64,000 nucleotides of DNA from Paenibacillus sp. FSL A5-0031 (GTDB lineage: Bacteria > Bacillota > Bacilli > Paenibacillales > Paenibacillaceae): contig NZ_MRTD01000011.1 of the NCBI RefSeq assembly GCF_001956295.1, positions 186,001 to 250,000 of the forward strand, in the 5' to 3' direction. The position numbers and the translations under genes were made by a program. Positions 41,361 to 50,112 of the stretch are shown here, piece by piece; the stretch's first letter is position 1; each line of letters begins with the position of its first letter. The notes under the pieces are model-generated. The model was given only the letters and a program-made list of their open reading frames with translations. It was not told the origin of the DNA and ran no database searches.

Positions 41361-43286
41361 ATGGAAAAAGTTATTAATTGTGTTTCGGGAGGGATTCACA
41401 TTAGTCCAGTTAAACGATATTTACTATGGGCAAAACCTTACTGGTGGTCGATAGGACTTATCATTTTGTTAGGTATGGTTCAATTCGTTGCACCTCTATC
41501 AACACCCATCTACACGCAAATTTTGCTCGACGATGTACTTGCAGGCAAAGGGAACTGGGGGCTTTATCAAATTGTAGGCATCATGGCTATTATTTTATTT
41601 TTTGGTGTTATTGTCAGCTTTTTAAGAAATTATTTCTCGGCGATGCTTGGCAATCGAATGATGAAGGATCTTCGCGAGCAGCTGTATCATCATCTGCAAA
41701 AGATGCCTGTCAGCTTCTATGATCAAAGGCAAGTGGGAGGAATATCCTCTAGAGTCATTCATGACATCGGAGGGGCTCAAAACTTGATTGGCGGGGGCAT
41801 CATTAACCTTGTTCTCGATTTGTTTATGGTGCTTTTTGCGGGGTTTCTGTTATTTCGGATGAATGTGTACTTAGCATCGCTTTCACTTATTATTTTGCCT
41901 TTTTATTACTTGTCATTTACGAACATGAATGTGCATATTCGGCTTGCATGGCGTTCCGTTCATCGGCAGATGGAGCGTATATCAGGCACTCTTGTCGAGC
42001 GTATGGCGGGAATACGGATCGTGCAAGCATTCAACGGTGAAAGACAGGAGCGGGCCCGGTTTGGCAAGCAGACAAAGCAGCATTATAACCATACGGTGTA
42101 CGCTCATTTATTCTCAAATGTGCTTGGCAGGCTTAGTGAATCGTTTGCCCATATCGGCGGCATTATCATTTGGCTCGGCGGAGGCAGCTTAGTACTTGCA
42201 GGTAAGATGACAGCAGGTGAAATCATCGCTTTTCAATTGCTGCTGGGCAATCTTTATGGACCGATACAGCGATTCGCAGATGTTAATGTCACCATTCAAA
42301 ACTCGATTACAAATATTGAACGAGTGTTTGAAATGCTGGATGAGAAACCTTCGATTAAGGAGTCAGAGGATGCGCTTCCTATGCCAACGTGTGAGGGGCA
42401 TGTCGTTTTCGTTAATGTTACCTATAACTATAAGACACGAAATATAATACCAGCACAAACCGTTAACGGTACTGAAGACACGGATATCATCGAACGTGAG
42501 AAGGCGACTAAACGGTTTTATTGGAAACCAACGAATGTACATCCATTCCCGCCGGAAGTTACGATTGAAGAAAGACAAGGAATAAAGGACATTACGTTTG
42601 AAGCGCGCTCCGGCGAAGTGATTGCGCTTGTGGGGCCAAGCGGCGCAGGCAAATCGACGTTAATCAACCTTATTCCGCGATTTTATGAGCCTGTAGAGGG
42701 TACGGTGTTTATTGACGGCGTCGATGTGCGTGAATACAATCTGGATGATTTGCGAAAGCATATTGCATTGGTTTTACAGGAAAACATTCTTTTCTCGGGC
42801 ACGATCAGGGATAATCTGGTTTATGGTCGACCCGATGCTACGGATGACGAGGTTGTCGCAGCTGCCAAAGCAGCAAATGCCCATGATTTCATTATCGCGT
42901 TTAAGGACGGTTATGAAGCTGTCATTGGCGAACGAGGCATGCGATTGTCGGGCGGACAAAAGCAAAGGCTGGCCATTGCGAGAGCGATTTTGAAGGATCC
43001 CAAAATATTAATTTTGGACGAAGCGACATCTGCTCTTGATTCCGAATCGGAAGCTATGGTGACAGAAGCGCTTGAACGCCTCATGGTCGGAAGGACAACA
43101 TTTGTCATTGCGCATCGTTTAGCTACTGTTGTTCGCGCCAATCAGATATTGGTTATCGATGATGGAGAAATTGTACAAAGAGGAAGCCATCGCACGCTGC
43201 TTCGGGAAGGCGGGCTTTATCGCAAATTGTATGAACAGCAATTGAAAGCAATGAAGCCTGAAGAGATGACAGGACTGGCGCAATAA
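41361..43286 (+). CDS. ABC transporter, fused permease and ATPase (multidrug exporter type)
   Basis: A half-transporter of 641 residues from ATG 41361, or 628 from a possible ATT start at 41400. Residues about 25-310 form the six-helix type I exporter domain. The ATPase domain has Walker A GPSGAGKST (about 425), signature LSGGQKQRLAIARAIL and Walker B ILILDEATSALD, then the His switch IAHRLAT. Between the first ATPase strand (HVVFVNVTYNY) and GIKDITFEA is an extra ~45-residue stretch with no counterpart in ordinary members. No good ribosome binding site precedes ATG 41361, whereas GGGAGGG sits 6 bp before an in-frame ATT. Confidence 0.9.
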   Translation: MEKVINCVSGGIHISPVKRYLLWAKPYWWSIGLIILLGMVQFVAPLSTPIYTQILLDDVLAGKGNWGLYQIVGIMAIILFFGVIVSFLRNYFSAMLGNRMMKDLREQLYHHLQKMPVSFYDQRQVGGISSRVIHDIGGAQNLIGGGIINLVLDLFMVLFAGFLLFRMNVYLASLSLIILPFYYLSFTNMNVHIRLAWRSVHRQMERISGTLVERMAGIRIVQAFNGERQERARFGKQTKQHYNHTVYAHLFSNVLGRLSESFAHIGGIIIWLGGGSLVLAGKMTAGEIIAFQLLLGNLYGPIQRFADVNVTIQNSITNIERVFEMLDEKPSIKESEDALPMPTCEGHVVFVNVTYNYKTRNIIPAQTVNGTEDTDIIEREKATKRFYWKPTNVHPFPPEVTIEERQGIKDITFEARSGEVIALVGPSGAGKSTLINLIPRFYEPVEGTVFIDGVDVREYNLDDLRKHIALVLQENILFSGTIRDNLVYGRPDATDDEVVAAAKAANAHDFIIAFKDGYEAVIGERGMRLSGGQKQRLAIARAILKDPKILILDEATSALDSESEAMVTEALERLMVGRTTFVIAHRLATVVRANQILVIDDGEIVQRGSHRTLLREGGLYRKLYEQQLKAMKPEEMTGLAQ

Positions 43287-43299
43287 AGAACATAAGAAG

Positions 43300-43352
43300 A
43301 GGCTGTCCTTCAAGGTCTAGATCTACATTGACCTTGAGGGACAGCCTTTTTT
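43300..43352 (+). terminator. Terminator after the ABC exporter gene
   Basis: An 18-bp stem AGGCTGTCCTTCAAGGTC / GACCTTGAGGGACAGCCT (one mismatch), followed by six T. It may also serve the convergent LPMO gene. Confidence 0.9.
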
Positions 43353-43414
43353 GTTACGAGGCATTTATTGTACTCATTCGAGGTTTGAAAGCAATTGGCT
43401 TAGAGCAGCCTGAA

Positions 43415-44764
43415 TTATTTCAAAAGCCATAGCGAAGGAACATTGGAAGGTTCCCAGCCAACAAGCGAGGTATGAGATTGACGACACTCGTATGTGGAGC
43501 CATTGTACGAAACAAGTGTACCTGTTGTGTATGCTGTATTGGCTGCCCAAGGTGCAGCCGAGGAAGCGGCAGCGGTTGTTCCAGTAACCGTGCTTGCAGC
43601 GGAAACATTGCCGGCAGCATCGATCGCTTGAACATTAAATGTATAAGCTGTGCTTGCGCTAAGTCCTGTAACCGTGTAGAAAGTTGCAGTGCCGGCTACT
43701 GTTGTAACTAACGTTGTTCCGTTATAAATGCGGTAGCCTGATACCCCTACATTATCAGTCGATGGATTCCACATAAGCATTAAGCTGCTGGATGTTGGCG
43801 CACCCATTACATGAAGGGCGCCTGGTGCAGTTGGCGCTTGTGTATCATTGCCGACTGGAGCGTTTGTTGTAACTGACAGCGAGTTGCTTGCACTCGATTC
43901 ATTGCCAGCATTGTCGATTGCTTTGACGCTGAATGTGTAAGCTGTATTCGCAGCTAATCCCGTTACATTGTAAGCAAGAGTTGTTCCAGAAACGGAACCA
44001 GTTAAAGTGCTGCCGTTATATATCCGGTATCCGGTAACGCTTACATTGTCCGTCGAAGCATTCCATGCCAAGGACACGCTGTTCGTTGTTTTCGCTGTAG
44101 TCGTTAAAGCGGAAGGTGCTGTAGGTGCTTGCGTATCAACAGGGTTGCTGCCGCTGAAGTTTGCATCAATGACATTGTAGAAAGCGTTCGGTGTGTCAGC
44201 GACTTCCCAAACCGCCAAAATGATATGATATCCGCTGCGTTCAGGTACGTTGCAGCTGTTCGAATAGGAGAATGGAGGCTGCGTGCCGCCATAATTTACA
44301 GAACAGAATGGCGTTAAATCAAAGGAGTCCCGAGTTAGTGCAGCATTTGGATTCCAATTTGGTTTCGTTATATAGTATTTCCAGCTAGCTGTTGCATGAT
44401 TAGCAGTCAGCTTCCAAGTAAATGTATTTGGACCGGAAGACATATTCACTTTCGACCAGCGAGTAGCGGATTGCTCATCAAGTTTAGGGAAAGCGCCATT
44501 AGCGCTAGCTATTTTACCGTCAGCAGGACCTGCTGCGGGGAAACCCTTAGGTGCTTCAAGGCTTTGAGGCTCATAAACGATTGGACCACAATCAGTATTT
44601 TGACCAGATTTACAAAGTGCAGCACGGCTGGCAGGCCCTTCAACATAACCATGTGCAAAAAGCTGTTGTGAGAACAGCGTCAATCCTAGAGCAGTAATAA
44701 GCAGAATGCCAATGTAAGTACGAAGATGTTTTACCTTAAAATGTGATGAACGAATAGTTGACAA
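43415..44764 (-). CDS. Chitin/cellulose-active lytic polysaccharide monooxygenase (AA10) with FnIII and CBM
   Basis: A 449-residue secreted enzyme from a TTG start (AAGGAGG 8 bp upstream). Residues 1-37 are a signal peptide ending FSQQLFA, so His38 becomes the N-terminal copper ligand; His123 in WKLTANHATASW is the second half of the histidine brace. Residues 38-205 form the AA10 domain (GYVEGPASRAALC; YSNSCNVPERSGYHIILAVWEVADT). Two fibronectin III domains follow (about 215-300 and 310-400), each with LxWxxSTDNVxVxGYRIYN. Residues about 403-449 are a CBM5/12-type chitin-binding module (WAANTAYTTGTLVSYNGSTY). It should oxidatively cleave chitin or cellulose outside the cell. Confidence 0.94.
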   Translation of the reverse strand: MSTIRSSHFKVKHLRTYIGILLITALGLTLFSQQLFAHGYVEGPASRAALCKSGQNTDCGPIVYEPQSLEAPKGFPAAGPADGKIASANGAFPKLDEQSATRWSKVNMSSGPNTFTWKLTANHATASWKYYITKPNWNPNAALTRDSFDLTPFCSVNYGGTQPPFSYSNSCNVPERSGYHIILAVWEVADTPNAFYNVIDANFSGSNPVDTQAPTAPSALTTTAKTTNSVSLAWNASTDNVSVTGYRIYNGSTLTGSVSGTTLAYNVTGLAANTAYTFSVKAIDNAGNESSASNSLSVTTNAPVGNDTQAPTAPGALHVMGAPTSSSLMLMWNPSTDNVGVSGYRIYNGTTLVTTVAGTATFYTVTGLSASTAYTFNVQAIDAAGNVSAASTVTGTTAAASSAAPWAANTAYTTGTLVSYNGSTYECRQSHTSLVGWEPSNVPSLWLLK

Positions 44765-45366
44765 TGCAGTAGCCTCCTTCAAATTTGGGGAAGATGGAAT
44801 TGCCGTCACGTCTAAGAGCTGGTATGACCAACGCTTATTCGTTTCGTGTTGCATTTGAGCAAACGTGCGGGAACAAACCTCCTGTTCATAGAGATTGTAT
44901 ATATAAACTCTGAAGAGTTCATATCCAGTTTAGTTTGTGTATTCTGCGCTGTTCAAAAGGGCAATTGGCTCTAGATTGATGAATGGCTAAATCATTTTAG
45001 GAGGTCATTACGGGTGTTTAGGGGGGACAAATGTATAATGTCTTTGTCGCTGAACTCAGTGTACTACATTTTCGCGACAATTATGAGTGTATTTTGGAGC
45101 ATTTAATCAAACTTTTGATTGAATATCACAAATAAAGGATTAAAACGATTATAAAATGACGCTTATGCCGCATGGATAAAGGCTTTTTCGTTGAATTGTG
45201 TAAGGTATTATTATCATTTTTACATTGATTTTGGAAGATATTCTAGGACTTTGGATAGGAGAAAAATCTCTTTTTACTAAAAAACCCAGCAAAGACAGCC
45301 AAATTGCAAAAAAAATGATTTTACTATGAATACGATTGAATTAGCTTACATATAGAAAAGCATAAA
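44765..45366 (-). other. Long intergenic region upstream of the LPMO gene
   Basis: Some 600 bp without a gene. It contains the inverted repeat TTGTCGC (45044-45050) / GCGACAA (45074-45080) with 23-bp spacer, probably in the LPMO regulatory region, and AT-rich sequence. No other structure is clear. Confidence 0.5.
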
Positions 45367-45408
45367 AAAGGCGAACTTTCATTCCTAATAGAATGAAAAT
45401 TCGCCTTT
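45367..45408 (-). terminator. Terminator after the PhyH-family gene
   Basis: AAAGGCGAACTTTCATTC / GAATGAAAATTCGCCTTT, six-base loop, T-run on the minus strand (CCTTTTTTATG). Confidence 0.85.
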
Positions 45409-45442
45409 AACATTTTAGATATATTTTTTAATTATCAGTACA

Positions 45443-46282
45443 TTATTTCATTGCAGCAGCTGCGCTATAAACAACAGGGAAGTGCTCGCCTGATAAAATA
45501 TCTCCTTCATTTACCGTTACATAAGGCACCATGGGATGATTGCTTGTTGGCGAATAGATGGTGTGGCCAGGCATGTAATGAACAGCGATAGCTCTGCGTT
45601 TAAGCTCGGAACGGTTGTGCGGGCTGCCATGCCAAGTGAGGCTGTGATGGTAGCCGACCTGCCCTTTCTTAATCTCGAACGGTACAGCTTCAACGACTGC
45701 GCCTTCAGGCAGCAACTCGGGCTTGCGATGAAAAGGCATAAAGTCAGGCGTACTTGCGAGATATTTCTGGTGATCGCCCCACCTATGACTGCCGGGTACC
45801 ATCCACATGCAGCCGTTTTCGATGACTGCATCGTCAAGGGCAACCCATGCACTGACGAGGTCAGCTGGCTGAATAACCGGCCACAACGGATGATCCTGAT
45901 GCCATGGTGTCGGTCCACCCGTTACCGGTGGTTTATACTGGATCTGATCATGCCAGACACGAAGGGTATCGGTTTTGCATAATTGTGCGATCTCTTCGCA
46001 AATGACCGAATGTCCGGCATGCTGCAAATAAGCATCGCTAGCCATCCATATATTTACGATTTGGACTACCTTTTCACTGACGCTCATCTTCATGCCTTTG
46101 TATAAAGAGTCAGCTTCTTCCTCTCGCATATTGTGGTTAAGAATTGGTTTCTTGACCGCTTTTCCTTCCATAACCAAATCTAGTTCCTCGCGTAAACGTT
46201 CAACCTCAGCATCGTTTAAGACCACATCGCCTTTCAAAAAACCATTTTTCTCGAATTCAGCTAACTGTGCAGCATTCAACAT
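45443..46282 (-). CDS. Phytanoyl-CoA dioxygenase (PhyH) family protein
   Basis: A 279-residue Fe(II)/2-oxoglutarate-dependent oxygenase. The iron ligands are visible: HQD in PTPWHQDHPLWPV (about residues 150-155) and the distal His in GYHHSLTWHGSPHNRSELKRRAIAVHY (about 225-250); the conserved Arg for 2-oxoglutarate follows in the same stretch. Bacterial members hydroxylate metabolites such as ectoine, phosphonates or secondary-metabolite intermediates; no substrate is evident. It lies divergently opposite an AraC regulator, which probably controls it. Start ATG 46282 follows GGAGAGG by 9 bp; 23 extra upstream codons are dismissed. Confidence 0.9.
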   Translation of the reverse strand: MLNAAQLAEFEKNGFLKGDVVLNDAEVERLREELDLVMEGKAVKKPILNHNMREEEADSLYKGMKMSVSEKVVQIVNIWMASDAYLQHAGHSVICEEIAQLCKTDTLRVWHDQIQYKPPVTGGPTPWHQDHPLWPVIQPADLVSAWVALDDAVIENGCMWMVPGSHRWGDHQKYLASTPDFMPFHRKPELLPEGAVVEAVPFEIKKGQVGYHHSLTWHGSPHNRSELKRRAIAVHYMPGHTIYSPTSNHPMVPYVTVNEGDILSGEHFPVVYSAAAAMK

Positions 46283-46307
46283 ACTCTTGCACCTCTCCTC
46301 AAGCTTG

Positions 46308-46336
46308 ATTATGATTGTTGATAACCTAATCATAAT
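46308..46336. promoter_or_regulatory. Inverted repeat between phyH and AraC genes
   Basis: ATTATGATT (46308-46316) and AATCATAAT (46328-46336): 9-bp perfect arms with 11-bp spacer in the 132-bp divergent region. A candidate operator of the AraC-type regulator. A second copy was not seen. Confidence 0.55.
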
Positions 46337-46414
46337 GAAAGCGTGAAGCATTGTATTTTCCTAAATCAATGAATCATTTGTGTTTTTCTTATAATGTGGA
46401 GAAAAGGAGCGCAT

Positions 46415-47311
46415 ATGTCTACTATCGAGCTTGAGAAAATAGCGCCAACAGTCAACTTCGCCGTTAGACAAACGGCGGAAGCAGGCGAGAATTGGGGAGT
46501 TCGAGTCATTCCCGACTGCCAAATCATGAACGTCATTTCGGGCTGTGCCGAGCTATATATCAATAATCAGACCTATACGATCGGCCCTGGAGAATGCGTG
46601 TACTACGGTCCTGATTGTCAGTCCTATTTGAAAGCAACGGAGAAAACGGACTTTTACAGCATTCATTTCAGTTGGCAGCATGATTCTCCAGAGCCTGTGC
46701 ATCCTGGACTTGGCATTCGGTTTTTCAATTCATGGCCGCCTCAGGGTGTTTCTAACAACCCGGTACTTGTGTGCGGGACGGCAAGCCAGCTTCTTATGCC
46801 CACATTGTTTGAAGTGCCTGGGCTAGAAGCGATATGGACGCGTATGGTTAAGGAGTACAAAGGGGAGCAGCCAGGGTATACCATGGCACTGCGTGCCTTA
46901 ATGATCCAAGCAATCACGGTAATGTATCGGCATATGCTGGAAGGCAGTTTGTCGGCTAATGCCAATCATAAAATAGAACCTGCTATTCAAGCGATGCAGC
47001 TACAGCCCGATTACAACTGGTCGGTAGCGGAGCTTGCTGCATTATGCGGCTATCATCCTATCCATTTCTCTAAACTGTTTAAGGAAGAAGCGGGTCTTAC
47101 ACCGAAGCATTTTATTATTAGAGAACGGATTAAGAAGGCGAAGCAGGCTCTTCTTCTAGGGGAGAAGATGGAGTCGCTTTCGATAAGGCTCGGATTCAAA
47201 AGCATACATTATTTCAGCCATCAATTTAAGGAAGTAACGGGACTTACGCCGTCGCAATTTCGCATGATTGGACAAACGAAGAAAACAATAAATGATAAGA
47301 AGCAAGAATGA
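46415..47311 (+). CDS. AraC family transcriptional regulator
   Basis: A 298-residue regulator. Residues about 20-130 are a cupin-type sensory domain (GWGVRVIPDCQIMNV; YTIGPGECVYYGPD). Residues about 190-290 form the AraC tandem helix-turn-helix, NWSVAELAALCGYHPIHFSKLF followed by MESLSIRLGFKSIHYFSHQFKEVTGLTPSQFR, the family signature. Start ATG 46415 follows AAAGGAG by 8 bp. It faces the PhyH gene across a 132-bp region with a clean inverted repeat and likely senses the substrate or product of that enzyme. Confidence 0.93.
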   Translation: MSTIELEKIAPTVNFAVRQTAEAGENWGVRVIPDCQIMNVISGCAELYINNQTYTIGPGECVYYGPDCQSYLKATEKTDFYSIHFSWQHDSPEPVHPGLGIRFFNSWPPQGVSNNPVLVCGTASQLLMPTLFEVPGLEAIWTRMVKEYKGEQPGYTMALRALMIQAITVMYRHMLEGSLSANANHKIEPAIQAMQLQPDYNWSVAELAALCGYHPIHFSKLFKEEAGLTPKHFIIRERIKKAKQALLLGEKMESLSIRLGFKSIHYFSHQFKEVTGLTPSQFRMIGQTKKTINDKKQE

Positions 47312-47386
47312 GGTATCGAAATCATCGTATAGTTGCTATACTAGTTGGACATTTGTTTATAGGTATAATTTGAAGGTGGAGATAGA

Positions 47387-47932
47387 ATGGTAGACACGAA
47401 TAGTCGTGCACAAGAGTTATTCATTGCCTACTACGGCAATTATTTTCAAATGCATCGCGCGGGAGAGTTAGAGGAGTACAAGTCTTACGAGATTGCAAAA
47501 GAAACGGAAACGGCATGGTACGATGTTATGATTGCCAAAAACGCCAGTGAGCTGTCCATTAGAAACTGGGACGCTGTTCTTGAGCTGCTGTCGATCGCCA
47601 AAAACAAACCAGATCCAATAATAGTTGAGCATGTTATGGCTTTCGCTAATCGTCACGTCAAGTCGTCCGATAGTATCGTAAAGCTGATGTATGCTGAAAA
47701 TATGATCGAAATAATTAAACTAGTTAGAAGTAATGCGAGTACCGAGCTGCGTCATCATGCGTATAAGTCAGCCGCTCAGCTTCTGGATGACGTTATGTCG
47801 AGTGCGTTGATCATCGATCCGGGTCATGATTTAAAATCGTTAAACCTAAAGGACAAAAAGTCCTTGAATCATAGAGCAGCAGTAAATATTGAGATAATAA
47901 AAGAAATGCTTGCTGAGGATCAACAAGCTTAA
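47387..47932 (+). CDS. Hypothetical helical protein
   Basis: A 181-residue protein, predicted all-helical, with no signal peptide or membrane segment. A segment VLELLSIAKNKPDPIIVEHVMAFANRHVKSSDSIVKLMYAENMIEIIKLVRSN has the heptad-like hydrophobic pattern of HEAT/ARM-type or four-helix proteins. No family is recognised. It starts at ATG after GGTGGAGAT and is followed after 14 bp by a small membrane protein gene with its own site, suggesting co-expression. Confidence 0.65.
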   Translation: MVDTNSRAQELFIAYYGNYFQMHRAGELEEYKSYEIAKETETAWYDVMIAKNASELSIRNWDAVLELLSIAKNKPDPIIVEHVMAFANRHVKSSDSIVKLMYAENMIEIIKLVRSNASTELRHHAYKSAAQLLDDVMSSALIIDPGHDLKSLNLKDKKSLNHRAAVNIEIIKEMLAEDQQA

Positions 47933-47946
47933 TTTTGGAGGTAGAT

Positions 47947-48222
47947 ATGAAAAAGACTAATAGGCTTGTTACCATCGGAATGATCATATTGCTTTTGTTT
48001 GCATTAGCGGTATGGAATTCTTACTCGAATGTAACAGGAGCACAGGTGAAAGTGATTGAGGTTCATGAAACAGCCATCAAAATTCAGGACTTGAGCGGAC
48101 AGCAAGACATGATTCAAATTCCTAAAGGCATCTATAAACTAATTGAAGTGGATCATGATTATTATATTAAATATGAACATCGAAAATGGGAAAGACCTAC
48201 ACTCATTTCCATTGAGCCATAA
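47947..48222 (+). CDS. Small membrane-anchored protein
   Basis: A 91-residue protein with one N-terminal transmembrane helix (RLVTIGMIILLLFALAVWNSYSNV) and a C-terminal extracellular part of about 60 residues (KVIEVHETAIKIQDLSGQQDMIQIPKGIYKLIEVDHDYYIKYEH), a beta-rich pattern seen in DUF3221-like small exported proteins. Function unknown. ATG 47947 follows TTGGAGGT by 4 bp; an upstream TTG at 47935 is part of that site. Confidence 0.7.
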   Translation: MKKTNRLVTIGMIILLLFALAVWNSYSNVTGAQVKVIEVHETAIKIQDLSGQQDMIQIPKGIYKLIEVDHDYYIKYEHRKWERPTLISIEP

Positions 48223-48228
48223 TAAATC

Positions 48229-48269
48229 TAAAGGGATTGCTCGGCGCGAGTCAGCAAATCCTTTTTTTT
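48229..48269 (+). terminator. Rho-independent terminator
   Basis: AAAGGGATTGCT / AGCAAATCCTTT (imperfect) with T-run of eight, just after the small membrane protein gene. Confidence 0.75.
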
Positions 48270-48395
48270 ATATACCCATTAATTATGCGATACCTTTGTA
48301 AAATTTTGTTGCTTCCACTTCATCGTTATGTCAGGATTTAAGTATACCTATCAATATTACCCAGTACGCCACATAAAAAGAGAGAGGGTTATTTT

Positions 48396-49112
48396 ATGGA
48401 TGAGAGGGTAGCGAGAATTAGAGAGGAAGAGAAAAAATATCACGAAGCCTGCTATGATGATTATAAATTGTTTGAGGAAGGCTCGTGGCTGCATAAGCCT
48501 GTGCTGACGGTTATGAAAAATCTTGACTTACTTGATCAACCAGGCCCACTATCTGTTCTTGATTTAGGCTGCGGAGTAGGTAGAAATAGCATACCGCTAG
48601 CGAAGGTATTGCAAGAACATCATATTCAGGGACAAGTGGTATGCGTGGATCTCTTGGAGTCAGCCCTGAGTAAGCTAATGAGTTATGGCGAGCAATTTGG
48701 CGTGCATCATCTACTAAAGCCGGTTGCAAGCGATATAGGCAATTTTACAATTTCAGAGAAAGAATATGATTATATTGTAGCAGTATCCTCGTTGGAACAT
48801 GTGAATACTGAAGCGATGTTGCGTCATACACTGCATCATATGACTGCGGGTACAAAAGATAATGGAATCAATTGTATCATCATAAACACCAATATTCGCG
48901 AAACAGATATACGAAGCGGCGAAAGTCTAGAAGTTCTTATTGAAGTAAATATGGAAACACAAGCGATGGAGCATTTGTTAAGCAAAGCATATACGAGCTG
49001 GGAAGTTATTGACCACCATGTCAAACAGTTGGAATTTGCAATCGTTAGAAATGAAAGGGATATTTTGCTGAGCAGTGATTGCATCACTTTTGTCGTCCGA
49101 AAGATAGGATAA
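48396..49112 (+). CDS. Class I SAM-dependent methyltransferase
   Basis: A 238-residue methyltransferase. Motif I is VLDLGCGVGRNSIPLA (about residues 51-66), followed by VVCVDLLESALSKL (motif II) and DYIVAVSSLEHV (motif IV region), all typical of the Methyltransf_11/25 group. The substrate is unknown; Tellurite-resistance TehB-like enzymes are of similar size. ATG with GAGAGGG site. The next gene starts about 37 bp after it. Confidence 0.85.
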   Translation: MDERVARIREEEKKYHEACYDDYKLFEEGSWLHKPVLTVMKNLDLLDQPGPLSVLDLGCGVGRNSIPLAKVLQEHHIQGQVVCVDLLESALSKLMSYGEQFGVHHLLKPVASDIGNFTISEKEYDYIVAVSSLEHVNTEAMLRHTLHHMTAGTKDNGINCIIINTNIRETDIRSGESLEVLIEVNMETQAMEHLLSKAYTSWEVIDHHVKQLEFAIVRNERDILLSSDCITFVVRKIG

Positions 49113-49149
49113 GTTGTACGTTGACAACAACATGGAGGAGGTTGAGCAT

Positions 49150-50043
49150 ATGAATCTTAAACCGATGAAGTCTTTCTATATGGGGCTTTTGACAAGCTTT
49201 GTACTTGGCATGAATGCCGTTATTCAATTTATAAACATTTATATGAATGATGGCCCTGAGGTTCTAGGTTTCTTTTTCTTCTTTATGGGTTTTGTAATGA
49301 TTGTTTTTTTTATAGTATACGTCGTGGATGTATTCAACAAAAACTACCAAATTATCCATGCCAAAATGGTTAGCAAGCATAAAAATATTATTTATGTTTT
49401 AAACGAAAACGGCAAAGTGAAACGAATTAGAATCATTTATCCTGAAATTTTAAATGAGTTAGTTCCTGGGCAGCAGCTCGAAATCACATTGTCATCGACT
49501 CTCTCGATGCCGCTTCATATTGTTACAGTTGGCAAATCTAATGAAGGGCATTTACATAACCATTTTGTGAAGTGTTTCCAACATATCGCGTGGGCGAATG
49601 CTCAAGTTATTATGGCGCTCAAATTGAGTGACCTTCCAATGGAGAAGACATTAAGCTTGCTTAGTCATGTCCTTGCTGCTGAGAAGGTATGGCTAACCCG
49701 TATTAATGGAGAAGATAGTGCGGGGATGGTGATTTGGCCGACGCACACCTTAGAGCAATGTGAACGTTTCGCTGAGCAAAATAAAGCGGACTATGAAATT
49801 TTGTTCTCCAAGCTGGTTGAATCGGACTATGGGAATGAAAGTAATTACTCAGACAGTAAAGGAAATCCGTTTACTACAAAAATAAGCGATATCCTTACGC
49901 AGGTTGTTTTGCATGGCAGCTACCACCGTGGACAAATCGCTTTATTGCTTAGGCAAGCTGGAGCAGAACCGATACTTACAGATTATATTATCTATGAGCG
50001 ACAGGCAGCTTTAATAGAAAAAAGTATGCCAATTTCGAAATAG
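49150..50043 (+). CDS. DinB-family protein fused to an N-terminal two-helix membrane domain
   Basis: A 297-residue protein with an unusual plan. Residues 8-62 hold two transmembrane helices (SFYMGLLTSFVLGMNAVIQF; VLGFFFFFMGFVMIVFFIVYV). Residues about 63-140 form a beta-rich soluble segment (MVSKHKNIIYVLNENGKVKRI). Residues about 146-290 form a complete DinB/YfiT fold with KCFQHIAWANAQVIM and VLHGSYHRGQIALLLRQAGAEP, containing the three metal-binding histidines. Fusion of DinB to a membrane domain is not the usual form. ATG 49150 follows GGAGGAG. Confidence 0.8.
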   Translation: MNLKPMKSFYMGLLTSFVLGMNAVIQFINIYMNDGPEVLGFFFFFMGFVMIVFFIVYVVDVFNKNYQIIHAKMVSKHKNIIYVLNENGKVKRIRIIYPEILNELVPGQQLEITLSSTLSMPLHIVTVGKSNEGHLHNHFVKCFQHIAWANAQVIMALKLSDLPMEKTLSLLSHVLAAEKVWLTRINGEDSAGMVIWPTHTLEQCERFAEQNKADYEILFSKLVESDYGNESNYSDSKGNPFTTKISDILTQVVLHGSYHRGQIALLLRQAGAEPILTDYIIYERQAALIEKSMPISK

Positions 50044-50112
50044 AAGTTGAATATGACGAAGCGAATCGTTAGTATAGAACAATGATATGAGAATGATGTC
50101 GAGGTGACAGTC

